From assembly GCA_021732845.1 (NCBI GenBank), contig JAKFUF010000037.1:22096-86095 (forward strand): a stretch of DNA of 64,000 nt, given 5' to 3'. Positions 18,212 to 25,362 of the stretch are shown piece by piece. The position numbers and the translations under genes were made by a program. Origin of the DNA: Planctomycetaceae bacterium (lineage in GTDB: Bacteria > Planctomycetota > Planctomycetia > Planctomycetales > Planctomycetaceae). Under the pieces are notes generated by a model. The model saw only the letters and a list, made by a program, of their open reading frames with translations, searched no databases and had not been told where the DNA came from. Position 1 is the stretch's first letter, and each line of letters begins with the position of its first letter.

Positions 18212-18275
18212 TCACCGTGCTGGCGACACTTCAAGACGCAATCCGATCCCAGAGTCATTTGCCACATCTCCAGCC

Positions 18276-19127
18276 ATGACCATCAACCCCCTCATCGTGT
18301 CCGGAATCGCCCTCGTGGGCAGCGCCGTGGGGCTGTTGGCCTGGTCGGCGGACGAGTATTACCAGCAGGGTCTGGAACTGGTCGAGCGGGATTTGAAGGA
18401 GAAGCTCCGCCGCCTGCGGATGTCGACCAAGCGGTTGCGGAAGTGGCTCGTCGCCTGGACCGTTGCCGTGCTGGCGACCCTGGTCGCCTTCATCCTGGCG
18501 GGCGCGATCTCGCTGGGAATTCTGTTTGCGGTGTTGATGTGCTGCGGTCCGTGGTACGTCATCCGCCGCATGGCGGAGAAGCGGCAGCAGCAGATCGAAG
18601 ACCAGTTGGCGGACGCGATGGTCTCGTTGTCCAGCGCCATCCGCGCCGGTCTGTCGCTGGGCCAGTCCCTGCAGATCCTGGCCGACCAGTGTCCCAAGCC
18701 AATCTCGCAGGAGTTCCAGCAGATGGTGGGCGAGTACCAGATGGGCAAGCCCCTGGAACGGGTGCTGCAGGAGGCGAAGGAGCGGCTCAAAAGCGAAAAC
18801 TTCGCCCTCTTCGCCGCCGCCATGGAGGCCAGCCGCCAGAGCGGCGGGCGGCTCAATGAAACGGTCGAACGGATCGCCCATTCGGTCCTCGAACTGCAGC
18901 GGCTTGAACGCAAGATCATCTCGGAAACCGCCGAGGCCCGCACGTCGTCGCTGTACATGGCGCTCGCCCCGGTGGCAGTGCTGGCCATGTACTACTTTTT
19001 CCTCGATCCCACCAACACCGAACGCCTGTTTACAACCGTGCCAGGACAACTGATGTTGTGTGCGTCACTGGTGCTGAACATCCTGTCTTATGTCTGGGCG
19101 CGGGCGATTTTGAATTCGGACATCTGA
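18276..19127 (+). CDS. tadB: Tad secretion inner-membrane protein TadB
   Basis: This 283-residue protein has a type II secretion system F domain (about residues 110-240: QLADAMVSLSSAIRAGLSLGQSLQ, GKPLERVLQEAKERL, ASRQSGGRLNETVERIA). Four membrane helices lie near residues 8-24, 60-95, 225-245 and 258-275. TadB forms the inner-membrane platform on which the CpaF ATPase acts. It is followed by TadC after 38 bases that consist of the CAATGACC repeat. Confidence 0.92.
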   Translation: MTINPLIVSGIALVGSAVGLLAWSADEYYQQGLELVERDLKEKLRRLRMSTKRLRKWLVAWTVAVLATLVAFILAGAISLGILFAVLMCCGPWYVIRRMAEKRQQQIEDQLADAMVSLSSAIRAGLSLGQSLQILADQCPKPISQEFQQMVGEYQMGKPLERVLQEAKERLKSENFALFAAAMEASRQSGGRLNETVERIAHSVLELQRLERKIISETAEARTSSLYMALAPVAVLAMYYFFLDPTNTERLFTTVPGQLMLCASLVLNILSYVWARAILNSDI

Positions 19128-19131
19128 GTTC

Positions 19132-19169
19132 AACAATGCCCCAATGACCAATGAAACAATGACCAATGG
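19132..19169. repeat. CAATGACC repeat between tadB and tadC
   Basis: The short spacer consists of CAATGCCCCAATGACCAATG and a further CAATGACCAATGG; only the left-type orientation is present. The tadC ATG at 19166 is made by the last repeat unit, so the repeat supplies the translation start. Confidence 0.78.
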
Positions 19170-20122
19170 ATTTGACCGTACCAATGCTTGAACTCGTGGC
19201 CCAGGTCAACCCGGCGATTTATGCGCTGCCGGTCGTCGGTTGTCTGCTGGTGGGAACCGCGGTCACGTTGTTTCTTCTGACCGTCACGCGGGCGCTGCAC
19301 ACCGAGGATCTGGAGCAGGATCTGGCCTGGCGGTATGACATCAACCGCATCAACGAGCTGCGGAAACAGGACTTGCTGTTCCGCGTGTTTCAGCCACTGA
19401 TACAAGGCTTCGCCCGCTTCAATCGCGGGGCCTTCGCGGAAACGCTGCCGGAAATTCATCGGGAGATTCAAGCCGCGGGACTCTCGCGATTCTGGACGGC
19501 CGAGGAGTATCTGGGCCGGCTGGAACTGCTGGCCCTGCTGATGGGGCCGGCTTATTTGTATGTCTGCGTGACCATCATGAGCTGGCCGGGCACGGTGATG
19601 GCCGCGGTGCTGACCGTGCTGACCGCGTACCTGCTGCGTCGCCGGTTGGCGTCGCAGGCGCGGCGGCGGCTGCTCCAAATCAAACGCCGGATGCCCTATC
19701 TGCTCGACCTGCTGACGCTGCTGATGGAGGCCGGCTCCACCTTTGTGCAGGCGCTGAAGGAGGGGGTCGATCAATTCGGGTCGCATGCCGTGGGGCAGGA
19801 GTTCGGGCGCGTGCTGGCCGAAATCAGCATGGGCAAGAGCCGCACCAACGCGCTGGAAGCAATGCGCGACCGTCTGAACGATGACGAGATCACCAGCATT
19901 GTCGGCTCGATCATCCAGGGAGAAATGCTGGGGACGCCGCTCGCGCGGCTGTTTCGCACCCAGGCCGACGTGCTCCGCATCAAGCGCACCCAGCGGGCGG
20001 AAACCACGGCCGGCGAGGCCGGGGTCAAGATGCTCCTGCCGGCAATTCTGATCATGGCCTCCACCGTGATCATCATTCTCGGTCCGTTCATTCTGGCGTT
20101 CCTTTACGAGCCATTGATGTAG
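19166..20122 (+). CDS. tadC: Tad secretion inner-membrane protein TadC
   Basis: This 318-residue protein is the second platform subunit of the Tad system. It has a type II secretion F domain (MPYLLDLLTLLMEAGSTFVQALK, GQEFGRVLAEISMGKSRTNALEAM, SIIQGEMLGTPLARLFRTQADVLR). Hydrophobic helices lie near residues 18-40, 120-155 and 290-315, ending FILAFLYEPLM. The start is the ATG at 19166 within the spacer repeat. An in-frame ATG six codons later is an alternative. Confidence 0.92.
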   Translation: MDLTVPMLELVAQVNPAIYALPVVGCLLVGTAVTLFLLTVTRALHTEDLEQDLAWRYDINRINELRKQDLLFRVFQPLIQGFARFNRGAFAETLPEIHREIQAAGLSRFWTAEEYLGRLELLALLMGPAYLYVCVTIMSWPGTVMAAVLTVLTAYLLRRRLASQARRRLLQIKRRMPYLLDLLTLLMEAGSTFVQALKEGVDQFGSHAVGQEFGRVLAEISMGKSRTNALEAMRDRLNDDEITSIVGSIIQGEMLGTPLARLFRTQADVLRIKRTQRAETTAGEAGVKMLLPAILIMASTVIIILGPFILAFLYEPLM

Positions 20123-20305
20123 ACTCACCTTGCTCCCGGAACACCGTGGACAGGTGCACCCGGGTGTTCTGGCATCAGGCAAACTGACACCACACTTTCG
20201 CTTTCCTGTGGCACATCGCGCGGACTCTCGCGTAGGATGGTGGTTCTTGTGTCTGTACTCTCAGCGGTTCCGTCCCTCACTCGCCGAATCGAACACCAAC
20301 CGCCC

Positions 20306-21211
20306 ATGCCTTCTCGCGCACGCATCAGCATCACAACCGGCCCTGATCGGGGAAAGTTGTTCGAACTGCGGGACGAGCTGGTTCACATTGGCAAGGGGAC
20401 CGACAACCAGGTGGTCCTGTCCGACCCGTCGCTGGCCGACCACCAGGCAAGCATTGTGAGCCGCAACGGCCGCTATGCCATCTACACATCGGTGGCCGAG
20501 GGGATTGAAGTCGAAGGCAATCCGATTCCACCGGAGCGCTGGGTGTGGCTGCCGACCGAGGCGAACATCCGCATCAGCCGCCGCACGATCTGCCAGTTCA
20601 CCTCGACCGAAGGCGACGACCGCCCCGGCGAAGCGGAAGGCGACCGGAACCGCCGCCCGGCCGAACCGCCGCCGATGCCGGGCGAGGATAAGCCACGCCG
20701 CGCTGAGGCGAAGACCAAGAAGACGGTGGCCCGCTTCATCACCGATGGCGTGGGCGATCCGCTGGTCAAACTCGGTGCTGACGGTCATCTGCCCGAACTG
20801 CGGCTCGACGCCGGCCGCGCCAGCGAGCAACGCGACAACACCCCGCGTCAGTCGAACCCCCTGCTGCTTGTCGGTGCCATCGCCGGCAGTTTTCTGCTGT
20901 CGATTCTCATGCTGCTGCTGGAGACGGAAACCAACAGCGAGCAGCTCGACAAGGCCGAGGCCCGCGTCCAGATTGAACGCTACTACGGCGACCCGGACGA
21001 GACGCCCGAGCCCTATCAGATGGCGCTCCGCCGGGCGCGGCTGGCGACATCCCGCCGCGACCGTGATGCCGAGCGGCTGGAGTACCAGCGCGTGCTCAAA
21101 CTGCTGCGGGCCGAAGGTCATGAACGCCGCATCGCCGGGCTGACCGGCAATCGCCGCGGCCGCAGCGACAAGGAGCTGGAGGGGCTCATCGGCGTGCTGC
21201 TGGGAAACTGA
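20306..21211 (+). CDS. FHA-domain membrane protein at the end of the Tad locus
   Basis: This 301-residue protein has an N-terminal FHA domain (GKLFELRDELVHIGKG, then SLADHQASIVSRNGRYAIY, about residues 1-95), a charged linker, a membrane helix around residues 183-203 (LLLVGAIAGSFLLSILMLLL) and a short outer tail with helical repeats. The FHA His (ADHQA) and Gly-rich start are present. It would read phosphothreonine at the cytosolic face. With the FHA of CpaF it makes two FHA readers in one pilus locus. I chose ATG 20306, where homology begins; an earlier in-frame start at 20237 is less likely. Confidence 0.83.
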   Translation: MPSRARISITTGPDRGKLFELRDELVHIGKGTDNQVVLSDPSLADHQASIVSRNGRYAIYTSVAEGIEVEGNPIPPERWVWLPTEANIRISRRTICQFTSTEGDDRPGEAEGDRNRRPAEPPPMPGEDKPRRAEAKTKKTVARFITDGVGDPLVKLGADGHLPELRLDAGRASEQRDNTPRQSNPLLLVGAIAGSFLLSILMLLLETETNSEQLDKAEARVQIERYYGDPDETPEPYQMALRRARLATSRRDRDAERLEYQRVLKLLRAEGHERRIAGLTGNRRGRSDKELEGLIGVLLGN

Positions 21212-21236
21212 GCGGAGTCGCGTCCAGAATCCGCTT

Positions 21237-21716
21237 TCAGCGCGGCTGCTCGAATTCTTCCGTTGTGGCTGCTGGCCACCATTCCGCCCGCACGTCGATC
21301 AAATACTGTTCCGCCCCGGTGGGAAAGCTCAGTGTGGCTTGAGTTCGCGTGATGCAGACCCGGTCACCAATGCCGATCGGATTCACGGCCCAGTGGTCAG
21401 TCCGGTCGTAGGCGACCAAACGTCCGTTAGACGAGAATTCAATCACATCCTCCTCCTCACTCCCCCAGCCCGCTCGAAGGCCCACGAACGTGACGATGCC
21501 CGCATGAGCCTTCACAGGGAGTTCGCCCCGGTCAAAGCATGCCCACCATCGGGGGCTGCCGACATGGCCGAATTGCGTTCGATACACATTCCCTGGTTCA
21601 CGGTCGAGTCCCTGGTTCACCACGGAGATGTACCCGGCGTGACTCTGGTCGGTGCGGATGTCGAAGAGAAGCACTGAAGGAATCATCACTGGTTCCAAAG
21701 GTCGAGCCACAGGCAT
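21237..21716 (-). CDS. Conserved-looking hypothetical protein
   Basis: This 159-residue soluble protein has no recognised family. It has mixed beta-like composition (SVLLFDIRTDQSHAGYISVVNQG, GIVTFVGLRAGWG, DVIEFSSNGRLVAYDR) and no signal peptide. The start may be 21716 or the in-frame ATG at 21686. It is convergent with the FHA gene (25 bases). The following 292 bases to 22008 hold nothing I can support. Confidence 0.6.
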   Translation of the reverse strand: MPVARPLEPVMIPSVLLFDIRTDQSHAGYISVVNQGLDREPGNVYRTQFGHVGSPRWWACFDRGELPVKAHAGIVTFVGLRAGWGSEEEDVIEFSSNGRLVAYDRTDHWAVNPIGIGDRVCITRTQATLSFPTGAEQYLIDVRAEWWPAATTEEFEQPR

Positions 21717-22008
21717 TCACGTGGCGCTGTCCGTGAAAATGTATGGCCAAGCTGACTTCCGCACGAGGGCACCGAAATTCAGGAGCGCCGAAACAAGTCC
21801 GGCCGTTCACAAGTCGAACAGCATCTGGTCTCAATTTCGGAGCATTGCCAGTTCTTCCGAACATGCCGCATGCTCTTTCGCACCGTGCGACACCGGAGTT
21901 GCGGGATGTGGCGCGTTCGGAAGGCAGGCTGCAGTCGCCGCGTAAAAACTTTCGATGACAGCCATGGGCCGCTTCGCTGGGTGCTACGCATGAAAGAACA
22001 GGCCGGCC

Positions 22009-23625
22009 ATGCCGGGATTGCAGACCACATTCGATGTGCTGGGAAGGACGATTAATCCGGCGGCGATTCCCATGTTGATCGCCGGGCTGAAGGTCCGTCA
22101 CGACGCCATCCGCGGCAGGGCCCTGCAGGCGCTCCTCAAGCAGCGCAATGCCGTCGGAAACCAGGCGATCATCCGCTGCCTGCCCGAATACAGCGGGGAA
22201 ATGCGGGAGGTCCTGGAGGCCGAGCGCGGCGTGTTGACGCCGGCGATTCGCCAGGCCCTCGGTCAAAGCGACGCCCAGATGCGGCAGAACGCCTTCGCCA
22301 TGGTGCGGTGGCTCGAGGACTATGCGCAGTTTCCCGCCCTGCTGCAGCACATCGACGATCTGCGGTACCCCGACCGGGAGCAGGCGATCCATGCCATGCT
22401 GGATCTGGTCAGCCGCCTGCATGACCATCTCAAATTCGGCACGGTCGGAAGCCCCAAGGCCGGCACGCGGCAGGCCCTGTTCCTGCGAAACGCCGAGTCG
22501 ATCCGCCATCAGTTGCTGGTCAGTCTCGAGACCGCGTGCGGGCGCTTTGACAAACACCGCTGCCCGGCGGTCGTCGAGTCCCTGCTGATCCTGATCGACG
22601 CCGACAGCCTGATCCTCAGACGGCTCCTGCGCGAGGGCAGCGAGGCCCTGCGGTCGGAGCTTGAGCACCAGCTCCTGACTTCCACGCATCCCGGCGTGCT
22701 GACACTCATTTTTCAGTTCCTGACGCAGAACTATCCGCCCCCCGCCGCCATGGCGGCCTTCAGCCGCCGCACGGATGCCGAGTTTGTTTGTCATCTGCTT
22801 CGCAATTGGCCGCGGCGGCTGACGCCGTTTCAACAGAAAAATTTCCGCGAGATCACCATCATTCCGTGGCTCGGCAGCGAGCCGGGCCTCGAACTGATTC
22901 CGCCCGGCCTGCATACCGCCGCGCTGCGGTTCCTTTTCGCAACCGGAATCTCCGAGGACGCCCGCCTCGCCGTGCTGGAGTGGATGGTGCGGAATGGCAG
23001 CCTGGACGGGCGGCATGCCGCGACCGATCTGCTGGCCAACCTGCAGGACCACCGGATTCAGGAAGTGGTGCTGGATGGTCTGACCTCGGAGGTGCCGGAT
23101 GTCCAGGCCTGGGCCACCAGCCAGTTGCGCAGCCGCGAAATTCCACACGCCATCGAAATGCTCGTCGAACGGCTGGACAGCCCCATGCCTCCGGTTCGGG
23201 AGGCCGCCAGAAGCGAGCTGAATGATTTCAACCTGCTGAAAGTCCTGGACTTCCACGAACATCTGGAACCAGAGGTGGGGCTCCGCGTTGGCCGGCTGAT
23301 CCAGAAGATCGATCCGCTGACCGTCGACAAGCTGCGGGCCGAACTGTTCCATCCGGCTCATCGCCGGCGGATCCGGGCGGCGGGCGGGTCGGTGAAGCTG
23401 GGCCTGCAGCGGCTGGTGGCCGCGGAGTTGCTGGGACTGCTGCGCGACCCCGACACGCTGGTCCGGCGGACGGCCGTCGAATCTCTGGCTACAATTCCGG
23501 GCAGTTATTCTGTCGAATCCATCCGCCCGCTGCTGCAGGACCCCAGTCCCCGTGTCCGCGAGAGTGCCGCCCGGGCACTGGCCACGGCGGGGGAGACAAC
23601 GTCAGAACTGCATGCCGCACACTAA
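22009..23625 (+). CDS. HEAT-repeat protein
   Basis: This 538-residue protein is made of alpha-helical HEAT-like repeats through its length (for example LIAGLKVRHDAIRGRALQAL, DSPMPPVREAARSELNDF, LLQDPSPRVRESAARALATA). Such solenoids act as scaffolds. No membrane segment or enzyme domain is seen. ATG 22009 gives MPGLQTTFDVLGRT, which leads directly into repeats. A small membrane protein gene follows after 17 bases, so the two are likely cotranscribed. Confidence 0.85.
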   Translation: MPGLQTTFDVLGRTINPAAIPMLIAGLKVRHDAIRGRALQALLKQRNAVGNQAIIRCLPEYSGEMREVLEAERGVLTPAIRQALGQSDAQMRQNAFAMVRWLEDYAQFPALLQHIDDLRYPDREQAIHAMLDLVSRLHDHLKFGTVGSPKAGTRQALFLRNAESIRHQLLVSLETACGRFDKHRCPAVVESLLILIDADSLILRRLLREGSEALRSELEHQLLTSTHPGVLTLIFQFLTQNYPPPAAMAAFSRRTDAEFVCHLLRNWPRRLTPFQQKNFREITIIPWLGSEPGLELIPPGLHTAALRFLFATGISEDARLAVLEWMVRNGSLDGRHAATDLLANLQDHRIQEVVLDGLTSEVPDVQAWATSQLRSREIPHAIEMLVERLDSPMPPVREAARSELNDFNLLKVLDFHEHLEPEVGLRVGRLIQKIDPLTVDKLRAELFHPAHRRRIRAAGGSVKLGLQRLVAAELLGLLRDPDTLVRRTAVESLATIPGSYSVESIRPLLQDPSPRVRESAARALATAGETTSELHAAH

Positions 23626-23642
23626 AGAGTACGGTCGACTCC

Positions 23643-24083
23643 ATGCAACCCTTGGAGAACCCACACTTGTACTTCTGGCTGCTGGCACAATCCCAGCCTG
23701 GCCCGTTCCGGGCGGTTTCGCAGTATCTTCACCGGGGGGGCACCGGGCGGGATTTGACAGTCCTGATCGCGGCGATTTCGTCGCTGCTGGCCCTGTGGCT
23801 GCTGCTGACATGGCTGGAGCGGCTGCGGATCGCCCGTGCCCGGTGGATCCTGACGCCCAAAGCCCTCTTCGCCGAATTGTGCCAAAGCCAGCAGTTGTCG
23901 CGCCGCGAACGGCAGCTTCTGGGCGATGCCGCCGCCTCTCTCCCCGCCGAAGAACTCTGCATGGTCTTCGTCGACCCCAAATACCTCCGCCGTTTTACCC
24001 GAACCCACTCCCGCGACGGAGTTGCGTTCCAGCAGCTTGGCAAGAAGCTGTTCGGCGAGGCCTGTAGTGCGGAATCTGTTTAG
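23643..24083 (+). CDS. Small single-pass membrane protein, function unknown
   Basis: This 146-residue protein has one clear membrane helix (DLTVLIAAISSLLALWLLLTW, about residues 37-57), then a basic helical cytosolic domain. That domain has LTPKALFAELCQSQQLSRRERQLL and VFVDPKYLRRF. I recognise no family. It lies 17 bases after the HEAT-repeat gene and may be its membrane partner; that is inference from spacing only. Confidence 0.65.
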   Translation: MQPLENPHLYFWLLAQSQPGPFRAVSQYLHRGGTGRDLTVLIAAISSLLALWLLLTWLERLRIARARWILTPKALFAELCQSQQLSRRERQLLGDAAASLPAEELCMVFVDPKYLRRFTRTHSRDGVAFQQLGKKLFGEACSAESV

Positions 24084-24097
24084 CCGGAAAACGCCTC

Positions 24098-24328
24098 TTG
24101 GTAAAACGTTATGCGGTTGCAGTGATTGTTGAACAAATCAGCGAGACTGAAATTCGGGTCCGCCGCGCCAAGGTTGTCGCCTTGGATGAACTTCCCTTCG
24201 TCGAAGAGACGCGATCTCCCCTCTCTGATCGTGCGCGCGACCATTTCCTGGAATTGCTCGACAATCCCCCGGCTGCCAATCCGGCACTCAAAAAAGCCGC
24301 CACACGCCATAAGGCACGCCGTGATTGA
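24098..24328 (+). CDS. Putative antitoxin of the GNAT toxin (DUF1778-like C-terminus)
   Basis: This 76-residue protein starts at TTG 24098. Its C-terminal half (LSDRARDHFLELLDNPPA, then ANPALKKAATRHKA) matches the end of DUF1778/TacA antitoxins, which wrap the GNAT toxin. The N-terminus (MVKRYAVAVIVEQISETEIR) does not show the usual ribbon-helix-helix start. It overlaps the toxin GTG by eight bases (GTGATTGA), a sign of translational coupling. The N-terminus may have been replaced or degraded, so DNA-binding autoregulation may be altered. Confidence 0.65.
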   Translation: MVKRYAVAVIVEQISETEIRVRRAKVVALDELPFVEETRSPLSDRARDHFLELLDNPPAANPALKKAATRHKARRD

Positions 24329-24824
24329 CTGGGTCGTTGAATCATTCGCGAAACAGCACGAGCGCACCGATTTCTCCTGCGGGAAACCTGCGCTCGATGA
24401 TTTCATCCGGTCGCGCGTGAGCCAATACGAGAAGCGACGCCTGGGAAAAACGTTCGTATTGGTTCCCAGCGGGGGGAAGCGAGTTGTTGGGTACTTCACG
24501 CTCGCTGCGGGAGCGGTCTCATTCAGCAATTTGCCCGCCGATGCCTCCCGAAAGCTGCCGCAGCATCCGGTCCCAGTCGTGCTTTTAGCGCGATTGGCGG
24601 TCGATCAGTCGGTGCAGGGAAATCGGTTGGGAGAACGGCTGCTGCTTGATGCACTTCACCGCACCGCAGAGCTGTCGTCCAGACTGGGCATTTACGCCCT
24701 CGAGGTTGACGCCTTGGACGCCGCCGCCACGGCCTTCCATGTGAAATACGGTTTTGTTCCGCTCTTGGACGACCCGCGACACCTATTCCTCCCCATCACG
24801 ACCATCGAAGGTGTTTTCGGTTGA
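24321..24824 (+). CDS. GNAT-family acetyltransferase toxin (TacT-like)
   Basis: This 167-residue acetyltransferase is of the toxin type that acetylates charged aminoacyl-tRNA. The pattern VESFAKQHERTDFSCGKPALDDFI and VVGYFTLAAGAVSF at the N-terminus, VPVVLLARLAVDQSVQGNRLG (acetyl-CoA P-loop) and AFHVKYGFVPLLDDP near the C-terminus is typical. The start is GTG 24321, overlapping the antitoxin stop. The DUF1778-type partner upstream supports a toxin role over a housekeeping acetyltransferase. Confidence 0.85.
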   Translation: MIDWVVESFAKQHERTDFSCGKPALDDFIRSRVSQYEKRRLGKTFVLVPSGGKRVVGYFTLAAGAVSFSNLPADASRKLPQHPVPVVLLARLAVDQSVQGNRLGERLLLDALHRTAELSSRLGIYALEVDALDAAATAFHVKYGFVPLLDDPRHLFLPITTIEGVFG

Positions 24825-24893
24825 AGCTTCGCGTCAAAAAATAACGCGTCTGCGGAGCAAGCGAAAATCCTTCTTCGAAAATCGAAAATCCGC

Positions 24894-25352
24894 TCACGTG
24901 ACCCACGACCGCCTGGCGGCTTCCGGTGCCTTGGTCATGTGCGGGGCGGGAATCTCCGCGGCGCGCGGCGCGATCCGTTCCAGCAGTTCGAGCCACGTTT
25001 CGCGGTGGATCTCCAGAATGCGGATGGCGTCGCGGACATGCTGGGGTTCGTGGTACAGGTCGCCGTACGCCAGGTTCTTGTAGATGAAGGCGAACAGGGC
25101 CTTGAGGTTCTCGGCGAGTTCGGCGTTCGGCTCGTTCTTCACGCCGGCGATCATCTCCGCCACGCAGGAGTGGCTGCGGCTGATGGCGACGTAGGATTTG
25201 TCAAATTGCCGCTCTTCCAGAGCCAGGCAACCCTGCCGGGCGAAGCGGATGGCGGCCTCGACCAGCAGCAGGTGCAGTCGTTCCGGGGAGGCGGTCAGCA
25301 CCTGGGCGTTGAGGTATTCGTCGGCGCCGGAGTTCTGGGGGCGATAAGTCAT
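24894..25352 (-). CDS. fliS: Flagellar export chaperone FliS
   Basis: FliS binds unfolded flagellin in the cytosol and guides it to export. The 152-residue form (start 25352, MTYRPQNSG) begins ten bases after the fliD stop. It matches the family: ADEYLNAQVLTASPERLHLLLVEAAIRFARQG and NAELAENLKALFAFIYKNLAYGD. An in-frame start at 25391 would overlap fliD and is less likely. The C-terminal tail (RAAEIPAPHMTKAPEAARR) is longer and less conserved than usual. It is the last gene of the flagellar filament block. Confidence 0.92.
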   Translation of the reverse strand: MTYRPQNSGADEYLNAQVLTASPERLHLLLVEAAIRFARQGCLALEERQFDKSYVAISRSHSCVAEMIAGVKNEPNAELAENLKALFAFIYKNLAYGDLYHEPQHVRDAIRILEIHRETWLELLERIAPRAAEIPAPHMTKAPEAARRSWVT

Positions 25353-25362
25353 GGAGGTGGGA

